Shown piece by piece: positions 13,694-20,843 of a stretch of 20,843 nt of DNA. The translations under genes were made by a program, and so were the position numbers. Source of the DNA: Bordetella parapertussis (GTDB lineage: Bacteria > Pseudomonadota > Gammaproteobacteria > Burkholderiales > Burkholderiaceae_B); contig CAMCWG010000017.1 in NCBI GenBank assembly GCA_945882005.1, forward strand, positions 1 to 20,843. The letters are read 5' to 3'. The notes below the pieces were generated by a model that was not told where the DNA came from, ran no database searches, and worked only from the letters and a program-made list of their open reading frames with translations. Position 1 is the first letter of the stretch, and every line of letters begins with the position of its first letter.

Positions 13694-14853
13694 TTTTTCA
13701 TTGCCAATTGATAAGCGCTCTTGATGAATAACCCCGATGGCAAAGCCATAATCACCGACAAATAATCGGACGCTGACCCCTGATCTGACAAAAATCGAAT
13801 CAGTTTTGGGCTACTCACTTTTGAAAAAAGCCGCATGAACAATTCTGGACCCAACTCGGGATGTTCACGCAAAACATTCAAAAAAATTGCATCCATCTTT
13901 CGAAGAACGAAAGAGTCTTCTCGGTGTCCGACGGGCAGACCATTTGTTGTGAGGGCCTGTATGCACGCACCGGCCCAGCGCTGAATTCTTTGAAACGCAT
14001 AGCCCGTCGCCGGTCGAGCTGCCCCTGCGGTCAACCCAACCCGTACATAGCTTGGCTGCGACTCGATATCCTCAGCCTCGTGAGCTGCTCGACTCAGCCC
14101 CATGGGAATCAAGCCATACTCTATTCGGTGACTTTTGTAAGGCCTATCCCCCGCAAGCTTTGCGACCTGGGTCTCGAGATAACCGAGTAGCTCAGCGTGC
14201 TCAAAGACTCTAGGCGCGAAGACCGTGAATTCGACGAGCGCTCTCGTTGTTGAAACGGGCAGTACATAAATAAAACCAACGAAGGCTTGATTGGCCTGAT
14301 AAAAATCCATCAGTTGCGCAGACTTGGAATCAAAGTATGGCTCTTGAAACTCCAACTCACACCCCAGAAATGATTGCCACAGGGTGGTGTCAGGCATCTG
14401 GTCGGTCGGCCGTGGGCGGGTATCAACGATAGCTTTCGTAGAAAATGAACCTACCGTGGTTTGAAGAAACCACGTCCCCTTCGCAAAGCTAGGCTCAGCA
14501 GTCAGTGCGCTACCCATTCTTAAACTCAATGCAGTATGACTCTTGATCGTGTCAACCGCCTGGGTATAAAAATCTGCGGCAGATAACATCCGGTAGGGTG
14601 TTGGGGTGCAGTCGATTATTTGGCTACGCACGCCATTCGTCACGCTAAAGCGATTCCAACTCTGCCTGGCAAGCGTTGCAAATGGCGTTTGCTCATCCCC
14701 CCAGAAACACCAGGTCCGATCGTTCTCATAAGTAGTACGGGACTCTAGAAAGAGCGTTTTGGGAGTTTGCGTGTGCAAGGAAGCAAGTTGCATTCCCAAA
14801 CTTAGGCCAGCACAGCCGGCTCCGATAACGATTAGATCAAAGTCAGTTTGCAT
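13690..14853 (-). CDS. crtY: CrtY, lycopene beta-cyclase
   Basis: A 387-residue flavoprotein of the bacterial CrtY type, which closes both ends of lycopene to give beta-carotene. The dinucleotide-binding motif IGAGCAGLSLG is at residues 10-20, followed by the CrtY pattern FLESRTTYENDRTWCFW. Length is normal for the family. It overlaps crtB by 11 bases at its start and blh by 4 at its end. The ribosome site is weak (AGGG very close to ATG), consistent with translation coupled to crtB. Confidence 0.93.
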   Translation of the reverse strand: MQTDFDLIVIGAGCAGLSLGMQLASLHTQTPKTLFLESRTTYENDRTWCFWGDEQTPFATLARQSWNRFSVTNGVRSQIIDCTPTPYRMLSAADFYTQAVDTIKSHTALSLRMGSALTAEPSFAKGTWFLQTTVGSFSTKAIVDTRPRPTDQMPDTTLWQSFLGCELEFQEPYFDSKSAQLMDFYQANQAFVGFIYVLPVSTTRALVEFTVFAPRVFEHAELLGYLETQVAKLAGDRPYKSHRIEYGLIPMGLSRAAHEAEDIESQPSYVRVGLTAGAARPATGYAFQRIQRWAGACIQALTTNGLPVGHREDSFVLRKMDAIFLNVLREHPELGPELFMRLFSKVSSPKLIRFLSDQGSASDYLSVIMALPSGLFIKSAYQLAMKK

Positions 14854-15787
14854 GACCCTGCACAGACAAGAGCGTCTTTGTATCTCTTGGAGCTAAGGAC
14901 GCATGCAGCTTATCGTTATGCTTGCTGGGGTAGCGCCAAAACTTTAGTGTGAACGGCGCGGTAAGAAGGACCTCGATCGTCAGTATAAGTTTTTTAGTTT
15001 TTGACACGACGATGCGTTGATGCCAGTATTCGTAGTTCTCTCGTCTAAGTTGTTGACCAATCTCACGGTAGAGGCGAGCTGCTACCAAAATTGACAACCT
15101 GGCTCTAAACGGCAAATAAGATAACCCCTGCTCGCCACTCCGGTAATAGTCATCGGCAAGATTTAATAAGTTCGCGATGGCACGCTGAACCATCTGTTTG
15201 TGCGCATCACTTGGCTCGATAAGCTCACTGGGCTCTAAGCCACTGACCAACACTGACGGGATATAACGCCGATCGACCAAGGCATCTGCCTGTATATCTC
15301 TGCAGACATTAGTCAACTGCATGGCGATTCCCAGATCGATGGCGAAGGCTTGAGCCTCCGGATGATCGACATCGAGCACTTTACACATCATTAACCCGAC
15401 CGTACCTGCCACTTGATAGCAGTATTGCATTAGGTGAGCCTCGTCTGTCATTCTGACAAGCTCGGTATCTGAGCAAACTCCTGCGATCAAGTCCAGTACG
15501 ACGCTCTTATCGATCTGACAGTCAGTGATTAATGCAATTCCATCTTGCACCACGACATCTTCTGTTGACCCCGAGAGAATTGAATCACGAAGCGCGGCGA
15601 TGTTTTTCTTTGCGCTGGTAATCGATTGATCCTCATCTGCCAAGTCATCAACATAACGACAAAAACGATAAAGTCGCGTCGCACGACTAGAATGTCTCGC
15701 CCCCAGCAGATGACGGGCCCAGTAAAAGCTCTTGCCCTTTGCGGCAAGAATCCGGTCCGGGTCGAGGGTATCGTTAGCTAATGTCAC
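14843..15787 (-). CDS. crtB: CrtB, phytoene synthase
   Basis: A 314-residue squalene/phytoene synthase that condenses two geranylgeranyl diphosphates into phytoene. The two Asp-rich magnesium sites are DDLADED at 47-53 and NVCRDIQAD at 160-168; YQVAGTVGLMM at 124-134 is the conserved central helix. Soluble, probably membrane-associated. Its ATG overlaps the crtI stop by 4 bases. Confidence 0.95.
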   Translation of the reverse strand: MTLANDTLDPDRILAAKGKSFYWARHLLGARHSSRATRLYRFCRYVDDLADEDQSITSAKKNIAALRDSILSGSTEDVVVQDGIALITDCQIDKSVVLDLIAGVCSDTELVRMTDEAHLMQYCYQVAGTVGLMMCKVLDVDHPEAQAFAIDLGIAMQLTNVCRDIQADALVDRRYIPSVLVSGLEPSELIEPSDAHKQMVQRAIANLLNLADDYYRSGEQGLSYLPFRARLSILVAARLYREIGQQLRRENYEYWHQRIVVSKTKKLILTIEVLLTAPFTLKFWRYPSKHNDKLHASLAPRDTKTLLSVQGHAN

Positions 15788-17259
15788 GCGGGTAGCACCC
15801 TTGGGATCAACGCATCAACGACTTTGGCTGAAGAGATTACGCCTGGCAACCCAGCGCCAGGATGGGTACCTGCACCAACCAAATATAAATTCTTTAGACT
15901 TTCAGCCTGGTTGTGAAAGCGAAACCAAGCAGACTGAGTGAATATTGGAGATACCGAAAAACCTGCGCCATGCTCGCTCAGATAGTCGTGCTCGAAGTCC
16001 TTGGGTGTCATATAAAAGTCTTCAGTGATGACTGCTGACAGCTCAGGCAATATTGTTTTTTCTAAGGCCAGAACAATACGATCGCGCAGGGCGGGCCCCT
16101 CAACGGCCCAATCTTGTCCGCCCTGCAAATTGGGGACGGGGCAAAGCACATAGAAACTATCGCAGCCGTCTGGGGCAAAGCTCGTGTCAGTCGCCGTCGG
16201 ACGATGAAGATACAGTGAGAAATCCTCGGACAAGATCTTACGATTAAAAATATCTGCCAAGAGCTCTTTATAGCGCTCGCCCATCCAAATCGTATGGTGC
16301 GCAATGCTTGGGTAGGTTCGCGTTGTACCAAAATACAGTACGAAGAGCCCCATGGAGTACTGAGATTTTTTTGCTTTTAAGCGTGTTAAAAAAGATTGCT
16401 TTTTGGGCTCGATCATATGCTGATACAAGTAGGCCGGATCCGCATTTGAAACAACGATGTCAGTATTAATGGTTTGCCCGCCCTCCAGGACAACCCCTTT
16501 TACGGTGTCGGCCTCGACAACCAAACGCTCAACCGTCTGATTTAGCCGAATCTCAATCCCTTGACGCAGCATCAGTTGTTCTAGCGCACCCACAATAGCT
16601 TGCGTACCACCCATCGCAAATTGCACGCCGTAGGCGCGTTCAAGGTAATGGATCAAACAATAAATGCTGGTGGTGTCGAAGGGATTACCCCCCACTAGCA
16701 GCGGCTGTATCGAGAAAGCTTGTCGAAGTTTGTCGTTTTTAAGATAGTGAGACACCAGTTGCCAAACCGTCTTATAACTTTGCAGTCCGATGAGTCTCGG
16801 TATCTGCTTGACCATGAACCAGAAATTACCGAACGGTTGCGCGGACAACTCGGTGAAACCAACGTCGAAGATTCTCTTGGAGTGCGCAAGTAACTGAAGA
16901 TATCTTTCACCATCAGCGGGCTCTATGCGTCGGATTTCAGCCAACGTTTCTTCGAGCGTTCCGCCATAATCAAAGTGATCACCATCTGCAAAATAGAAGC
17001 GATACCAAGGCTTAAGCGGAACAAGGGTAACGTGATCGGCTAGTGTTTCACCAAATAAAGCAAATAACTCTTCAAATAAAAATGACGCAGTAATCACGGT
17101 GGGCCCAGCGTCATGCCGAAAACCATTACGCTCAAATGCCTGGGCACGCCCACCAAGTTGTGGGCAACGATCAATCAACGTGACCTCGTAGCCCTTGGCC
17201 TTGAAACGCAACGCGCTGGCGATGCCTCCGAAGCCACCTCCGATGATCAAAGCATGCAT
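15784..17259 (-). CDS. crtI: CrtI, phytoene desaturase
   Basis: A 491-residue FAD-dependent desaturase that converts phytoene to lycopene in four steps. The N-terminal FAD motif IIGGGFGGIASALRF starts at residue 5, with LIDRCPQLGGRA ending the Rossmann unit; the C-terminal carotenoid desaturase signature GAGTHPGAGLPG is at 462-473. Family-typical length. It begins 12 bases after crtE and overlaps crtB by 4 bases, so it is in the same transcript. Confidence 0.95.
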   Translation of the reverse strand: MHALIIGGGFGGIASALRFKAKGYEVTLIDRCPQLGGRAQAFERNGFRHDAGPTVITASFLFEELFALFGETLADHVTLVPLKPWYRFYFADGDHFDYGGTLEETLAEIRRIEPADGERYLQLLAHSKRIFDVGFTELSAQPFGNFWFMVKQIPRLIGLQSYKTVWQLVSHYLKNDKLRQAFSIQPLLVGGNPFDTTSIYCLIHYLERAYGVQFAMGGTQAIVGALEQLMLRQGIEIRLNQTVERLVVEADTVKGVVLEGGQTINTDIVVSNADPAYLYQHMIEPKKQSFLTRLKAKKSQYSMGLFVLYFGTTRTYPSIAHHTIWMGERYKELLADIFNRKILSEDFSLYLHRPTATDTSFAPDGCDSFYVLCPVPNLQGGQDWAVEGPALRDRIVLALEKTILPELSAVITEDFYMTPKDFEHDYLSEHGAGFSVSPIFTQSAWFRFHNQAESLKNLYLVGAGTHPGAGLPGVISSAKVVDALIPRVLPA

Positions 17260-17271
17260 AGATTGGGCTCG

Positions 17272-18228
17272 TTAATAAGAAAACCGATTGAGTAGACCAC
17301 GAATATTCTGCGCGCATTCAGTCAACATCGCGCCGGATTGACTCGGCAATTGTGCCAACGCCGTCTCGGCTCTAAGCAGATATTCAGTCGCCCTGTCTTT
17401 GGCTAAACGTTTTGAATCAAAGGCAGTGTCGAGACCTTCGTACATTCGCTCGAACACTGAAACGATATTCAGCGCATTGCGTTCTTTGCCTGAACTGTTT
17501 ACTTGACGCTGATCCACGTCGACATCAAGTAGATCGTCATATATTTGAAAACCTACAGCAAAGTCTTTGCAGGCCTGTTCAGTGCAAGAAAGGACGCTAA
17601 GCTGACCACCGAGCAGAAATACAAGCTCTAAGGGTAAGCTCAATAAAGCGCCTGATTTCCCTCTGACGATAGCGATGTATACATCTAGATGCATCTGCTC
17701 CGGAGTAATCGATAAGTCAGCGCACTGACCATAGATCGCTTCGCTCGAACGGTGGTGCATCGTCTGATACATTTTGCCTAACGCACTTGCTTTACTAATG
17801 TTTGCAAGCGCGGCATAAGACGCTGATAAAAAAAGATCGCCGCAACAAATCGCGATATCACTACCAAACTTACTCCAGACCGCTTGATGTCCGCGGCGAA
17901 ACTCATCCCGATCTTGAAGGTCGTCATGTATTAAGGACGCGTTGTGTAGAAGTTCAACCACAGCAGCAAGGATGATGCAGTCGTCTTCTTTCAGGCCTAC
18001 AGCTTTGCCGGCGCTGAGGGCTAAACGCGCTCGCAGTCGCTGGCCCCCAGACTGCAAATGATGCAACACAGCCTCTTGTATTCTGGTCGACTTCGAGACA
18101 GAGGATTGCGGTGCGCTTTGTAGCGCGGCACGCATATAGGTTTCAACTTGCTTTAGCAAGACCGTGGGCTCGCTAACTAAGTAACGCGGGTCTGCGTGCT
18201 TTGCTGAAAGAGCCGTCCCCATACCCAT
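17272..18228 (-). CDS. crtE: CrtE, geranylgeranyl diphosphate synthase
   Basis: A 318-residue polyprenyl synthetase. The first Asp-rich motif is DDLQD at 102-106, the second YDDLLD at 230-235, and GGQRLRARL at 61-69 is the substrate diphosphate-binding patch. In this operon it supplies C20 diphosphate to CrtB. GAGG lies 5 bases before the ATG at 18228, which decides the start over a second ATG two codons later. The ATG is only about 33 bases past the terminator behind the rhodopsin gene; a TATAAA at about 18247-18252 could be a -10 element but has no convincing -35, so expression may depend on read-through. Confidence 0.93.
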   Translation of the reverse strand: MGMGTALSAKHADPRYLVSEPTVLLKQVETYMRAALQSAPQSSVSKSTRIQEAVLHHLQSGGQRLRARLALSAGKAVGLKEDDCIILAAVVELLHNASLIHDDLQDRDEFRRGHQAVWSKFGSDIAICCGDLFLSASYAALANISKASALGKMYQTMHHRSSEAIYGQCADLSITPEQMHLDVYIAIVRGKSGALLSLPLELVFLLGGQLSVLSCTEQACKDFAVGFQIYDDLLDVDVDQRQVNSSGKERNALNIVSVFERMYEGLDTAFDSKRLAKDRATEYLLRAETALAQLPSQSGAMLTECAQNIRGLLNRFSY

Positions 18229-18260
18229 ATGAGCCTCATCAAGCTTTTTATACGGTTTTC

Positions 18261-18290
18261 AAAAAAATCCCGGCCGCAGCCGGGATTTTT
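18261..18290. terminator. Bidirectional intrinsic terminator between rhodopsin and crtE
   Basis: An 8-bp GC-rich stem, ATCCCGGC / GCCGGGAT, with a four-base loop is flanked by seven A residues on the left and five T residues on the right. On the minus strand this is a textbook hairpin plus U-run about 22 bases after the rhodopsin stop. Most rhodopsin transcripts should end here, giving high rhodopsin and low carotenoid-gene expression from one promoter. Confidence 0.9.
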
Positions 18291-18311
18291 CTTCTAGCAA
18301 ACGCAATAATC

Positions 18312-19109
18312 TTAATGCTTCGCAGCTTCAGATTCAGTGACCGCAACTTTCCAGATAATAAGTCCGAAAGCGATCTTGTTCAGAACGTCGGCCAAGTTAT
18401 AGATGATGTTGAGCGCGGCTGCGCTGTCAGCAGGACTGCTGCCGGTCAAGTAACCAAAGAAATAACCAATTGGGTAAATTGCCCAACCGATTGTCACGAT
18501 CCAGCGCATCAGGCTAAATGCAGATTGCACTGACGGTGGTGCGCTTGAAGCATTGATCTTACTGGCTTCACCAGCGAAGATTTCATACAGGATGTAGAAC
18601 CAACCGATCATACCAACGATGAAAGCTGGCCAAACAGGTGCATACCCTGCCTCACCAACATAACCGCCGATCAACATCACCAGGGTACCGATCATCAAAC
18701 GCCAGAACACACCGCCTGGTACTTTGGCGATCGCTGCCAAAATCAGATAAAACTCGATCATTAACAGCGGCACCGTGATCAGCCAGTCGATATAACGAAA
18801 TACCGTTGGCGTTGAGCCCGTTGCAACCCAAACATCCCGCATGTAAAAGTAATGCACAGCAGCGATTAAAGTCACCAAGCCAGAAACTGTCAGTGAGGTT
18901 TTCCATTTAGCCGAGACACGGTCTCTTTCTAAAAAGAAAAACGCAGTTGACGCAATCAATGCCATCGAAATGAGCCAAAATGAAATACCTACAAAATCAT
19001 CTTGCTTTAACACTGAGGAAGATGCCAAAGCAGGAGTACTCGACAAGCCCAACAACGCAAAACTACCTAGGGCGAATTGACCCCGAGACCAAATTGAATT
19101 TGATTTCAT
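18312..19109 (-). CDS. Proteorhodopsin, green-tuned light-driven proton pump
   Basis: A 265-residue type-1 rhodopsin with a cleavable signal peptide (likely after TPALA, residue 29) and seven helices. By alignment to the known green proteorhodopsin, the proton acceptor is Asp108 (D97), Thr112 (T101), the donor Glu119 (E108), the counterion pair Arg105 and Asp241, the proton-shuttling His86 (H75), and the retinal Schiff-base Lys245 in VLNKIAFG. Leu116 at the tuning site (L105) predicts green absorption. Phe163 aligns with the position that is Gly in carotenoid-antenna rhodopsins, so no antenna site is expected. AAAAGGGA precedes the ATG. It heads a retinal-synthesis cluster but is separated from it by a strong terminator. 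Confidence 0.97.
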   Translation of the reverse strand: MKSNSIWSRGQFALGSFALLGLSSTPALASSSVLKQDDFVGISFWLISMALIASTAFFFLERDRVSAKWKTSLTVSGLVTLIAAVHYFYMRDVWVATGSTPTVFRYIDWLITVPLLMIEFYLILAAIAKVPGGVFWRLMIGTLVMLIGGYVGEAGYAPVWPAFIVGMIGWFYILYEIFAGEASKINASSAPPSVQSAFSLMRWIVTIGWAIYPIGYFFGYLTGSSPADSAAALNIIYNLADVLNKIAFGLIIWKVAVTESEAAKH

Positions 19110-19306
19110 GATGTCCCTTTTAATAAGATTTTATATAGCGAAATATATCGCTGTTTGCAGTTATAACCATCCGCCTTGGTTTTGCAAACCTTTATTTGCT
19201 TTGCCCTTACTCCTGTTGTAATTCATCCATCAAAACATTCACTTAAAAAACTAACCATTTCTTTATTTACATAACGATTATTTAGTTTTAGAGCAACGAG
19301 ATACGC
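19110..19306. promoter_or_regulatory. AT-rich divergent control region between proteorhodopsin and SRAP genes
   Basis: This 197-base gap must hold the rhodopsin promoter. It contains a dyad AGCGA-AATATA-TCGCT at 19137-19152, close to a minus-strand TATATAAAAT stretch that could be the -10 region, and a wider 7-bp inverted repeat GTTTGCA (19153-19159) / TGCAAAC (19183-19189). No good -35 is paired with the -10, which suggests activator-dependent or alternative-sigma transcription. Elements are seen; roles are inferred. Confidence 0.4.
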
Positions 19307-19966
19307 ATGTGTAGCCACTACAAACCAGTCTCCCATATCAACCAGCTGCGCCAAGCCTTTGGGCTGGGCCCGCTGGAGGATCTTGGCAGACCAGATATGT
19401 GGCCGGGTTACCAAGGCGTGTTTATCCGCCCGCACCCACACGCGGATGTCGGTGACGAGGCGGTTCCCGCGCGCGAGGCACTTACTGGTCACTGGGGTCT
19501 CATCCCCCACTGGTCTAAAGATGGCAAGGTCAAGGGCACGTTCAATGCCCGCAGCGAAACCATCGCAGAGAAGCCAACGTTTCGTGATGCCTGGAGAAAA
19601 GGCCAACGCTGCATCATCCCGGCACTGTCGGTGTTTGAGCCCGACTGGCGCTCAGGTAAGGCCGTGCCCGCCGAAGTATCACGTGCCGATGGTGAACCGT
19701 TGGGTATCGCGGGAATCTGGTCGACTTGGCGTGGCCCGACCGGCTGGGTAGAAAGCTACACGATGCTGACGGTTAACGCGGACGATCACGCTGTCTTTAA
19801 GCTCTTGCACAAACCGCAAGACGAAAAACGCATGGTGGTGATCCTGAACCCCGACAGCTACGAGACTTGGCTTAAAGGGAATGCTGCGGACGTGGCGCCA
19901 CTTATTCGGCAATGCCCAGCTGAGGCGCTTAAGTTAGCTGAACCAAATTTTGTCAACACTGGCTAG
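19307..19966 (+). CDS. SRAP domain protein (YedK/HMCES-like, abasic-site crosslinking)
   Basis: A 219-residue SOS response-associated peptidase family protein. The catalytic Cys2, exposed after Met removal, is present (MCSHY rather than the usual MCGRY/F). Other family residues: WGLIPHW at 63-69, FNARSET at 79-85 with Asn80 and Arg82, the acidic residue Glu111 in VFEPDW (usual FYEW), and His168 in KLLHKP. Such proteins crosslink abasic sites in single-stranded DNA through Cys2 and protect them. The MCSH start and VFEPDW in place of FYEW mark a divergent subgroup. The start is fixed by Cys2. It converges on the WYL gene with 3 bases between stops. Confidence 0.93.
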   Translation: MCSHYKPVSHINQLRQAFGLGPLEDLGRPDMWPGYQGVFIRPHPHADVGDEAVPAREALTGHWGLIPHWSKDGKVKGTFNARSETIAEKPTFRDAWRKGQRCIIPALSVFEPDWRSGKAVPAEVSRADGEPLGIAGIWSTWRGPTGWVESYTMLTVNADDHAVFKLLHKPQDEKRMVVILNPDSYETWLKGNAADVAPLIRQCPAEALKLAEPNFVNTG

Positions 19967-19969
19967 CGC

Positions 19970-20843
19970 CTAATAAAGCTGCGACATTTTTTGCACGGTC
20001 TCTTTTACTTTCTTTTTAAGTGCTGGCGGGCCGATAACCACAACATCAGGCCCTTGACGCAAGATATCTTGGATGAGTTCCCAGTCTTCACCATACGGCA
20101 CCTCTAAGGTGTAGCTGCCATCTGGGTGCACTTCACCCACCTGCTCGGGATGCCAGACTTCGCGCGCGACCCATTGTGCTCTGAAGGGTGTGAACTTCAA
20201 CTTTGCAAGCTGGCTATTCTTGCCAGAGAAAATACCGTAGCTCGTCTCAAACATTTCGCGTAACTCGCCTTCGGGAACGTCCTTCGCGCTTTGCTCTGTT
20301 AACTGTGCACCATTCAAGGCATCGAGCGCAAAACTGCGTAGACCATCGCGTAGATGACAGTAAGCATCAAGGTACCAATTGTCGCGGTAGTACACGAGCC
20401 GCTGCGGGGATACTTGACGCTCGGTCGCCTGCCCCGTTTGACGTGCAAAGTGTTTGAGGTCGAGACGCTTGCGTTGTACCAACGCGTGGGTGATCACTTG
20501 AAAATATTCACCCGACACTTGGCGCTGCGCCATCGGCAAAATCCGAATGCGCGACATCACCTCTTTCGAACCACCAACACCCCCGTCTAATAAGCCCTCA
20601 AGACGGCTCTTAAACGGTGAAACGTGTGGCAGTAGCAAGCCACCCGGTTCGAGCTTTGAAATCAATTCAATCATCGTGAGTAAAGAATGGATCTCTTGCT
20701 GGTTAAACCAAACGCCTGGCAGCTCGAAGGTTTTGTCCTCCGACGGTTGCCGTGTCATGGCGTAGCCGCGTAGCGTCGCATCCCAAGCGAAGGGGATATT
20801 GAGCCGATCACGCATATAGGCCAGATCACGATTTAAGGTTGCG
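19970..20843 (-). CDS. WYL-domain transcriptional regulator (5' end beyond the window)
   Basis: The frame is open to the right edge; the first codons visible encode ATLNRDLAYMRDRLNIPFAW, the end of a DeoR/HTH_11-type helix-turn-helix, so the Met at 20815 is internal and the true start is outside. The middle part is a helical linker, then a WYL domain with the signature in YRDNWYLDAYCHLRDGLRSF and a C-terminal WCX extension (YTLEVPYGEDWELIQDILRQ). WYL regulators sense ligands, often single-stranded nucleic acid, and control DNA-damage or defence genes. Convergence with the SRAP gene places two DNA-damage-related functions together, though not in one operon. Confidence 0.92.
   Translation of the reverse strand, partial: ATLNRDLAYMRDRLNIPFAWDATLRGYAMTRQPSEDKTFELPGVWFNQQEIHSLLTMIELISKLEPGGLLLPHVSPFKSRLEGLLDGGVGGSKEVMSRIRILPMAQRQVSGEYFQVITHALVQRKRLDLKHFARQTGQATERQVSPQRLVYYRDNWYLDAYCHLRDGLRSFALDALNGAQLTEQSAKDVPEGELREMFETSYGIFSGKNSQLAKLKFTPFRAQWVAREVWHPEQVGEVHPDGSYTLEVPYGEDWELIQDILRQGPDVVVIGPPALKKKVKETVQKMSQLY

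Noticed and set aside
19970..20815. Complete regulator starting at the Met at 20815
   Set aside because: The frame continues without a stop to the window edge and the upstream codons encode a typical helix-turn-helix end, so the gene is cut by the window.

Overview
The window looks like chromosome of a free-living, probably freshwater betaproteobacterium of Burkholderiales type. This is an inference from gene content: a proteorhodopsin with a retinal pathway, a cox-type molybdenum hydroxylase operon, DUF1993, CCDC90-like small membrane proteins and a BrnA antitoxin. No rRNA, tRNA, CRISPR array, transposase or integrase is visible. Almost every base is coding; no gene-free stretch exceeds 300 bases.

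Layout. (1) 98-1777, minus strand: a small membrane-anchored conserved protein and an MFS transporter. (2) 1854-2476: a small accessory island holding a 25-codon stub of a BrnT toxin and an intact orphan BrnA antitoxin, bounded by two copies of the 3' end of coxG. (3) 2427-8801, minus strand: an operon coxS-coxL-coxM-coxD-coxE-coxG for a xanthine dehydrogenase-family molybdenum enzyme. The CoxL active-site loop is AYRGAGR, the form II signature, so the substrate need not be CO. (4) 8975-10096: a Fic-family protein with its own palindromic operator-like site, again bounded by direct repeats, here taken from the 5' end of the next gene. (5) 10185-11711, plus strand: an acyl-CoA synthetase. (6) 11860-12821, plus strand: two tandemly duplicated coiled-coil/membrane-anchor microproteins and a DUF1993 protein. 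(7) 12827-19109, minus strand: a light-energy island in transcription order proteorhodopsin, terminator, crtE, crtI, crtB, crtY, blh. (8) 19307 to the right edge: an SRAP (YedK/HMCES-like) DNA-crosslink protein and, converging on it, a WYL-domain regulator cut by the window end.

How the parts work together. CrtE makes geranylgeranyl diphosphate, CrtB joins two into phytoene, CrtI desaturates it to lycopene, CrtY cyclises it to beta-carotene, and Blh cleaves that to retinal, the chromophore of the rhodopsin. The rhodopsin has all proton-pump residues and Leu at the tuning site, predicting green absorption. The cox operon supplies a three-subunit Mo/FAD/2x[2Fe-2S] hydroxylase (L, M, S) with its ATPase/VWA maturation pair (D, E) and membrane-tethering CoxG. 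The acyl-CoA synthetase is the nearest metabolic gene upstream of the operon and the MFS transporter the nearest downstream.

The most unusual feature is structural. Two unrelated toxin-type modules (brnT'-brnA and fic), one at each end of the cox operon, sit between direct repeats that duplicate the end of the neighbouring host gene. In the brn case the outer coxG-tail copy differs in its last 15 codons at three positions, all amino-acid changing, as expected for a displaced, decaying copy. This suggests capture of small cassettes by a shared, recombinase-free (or trans-acting) route.
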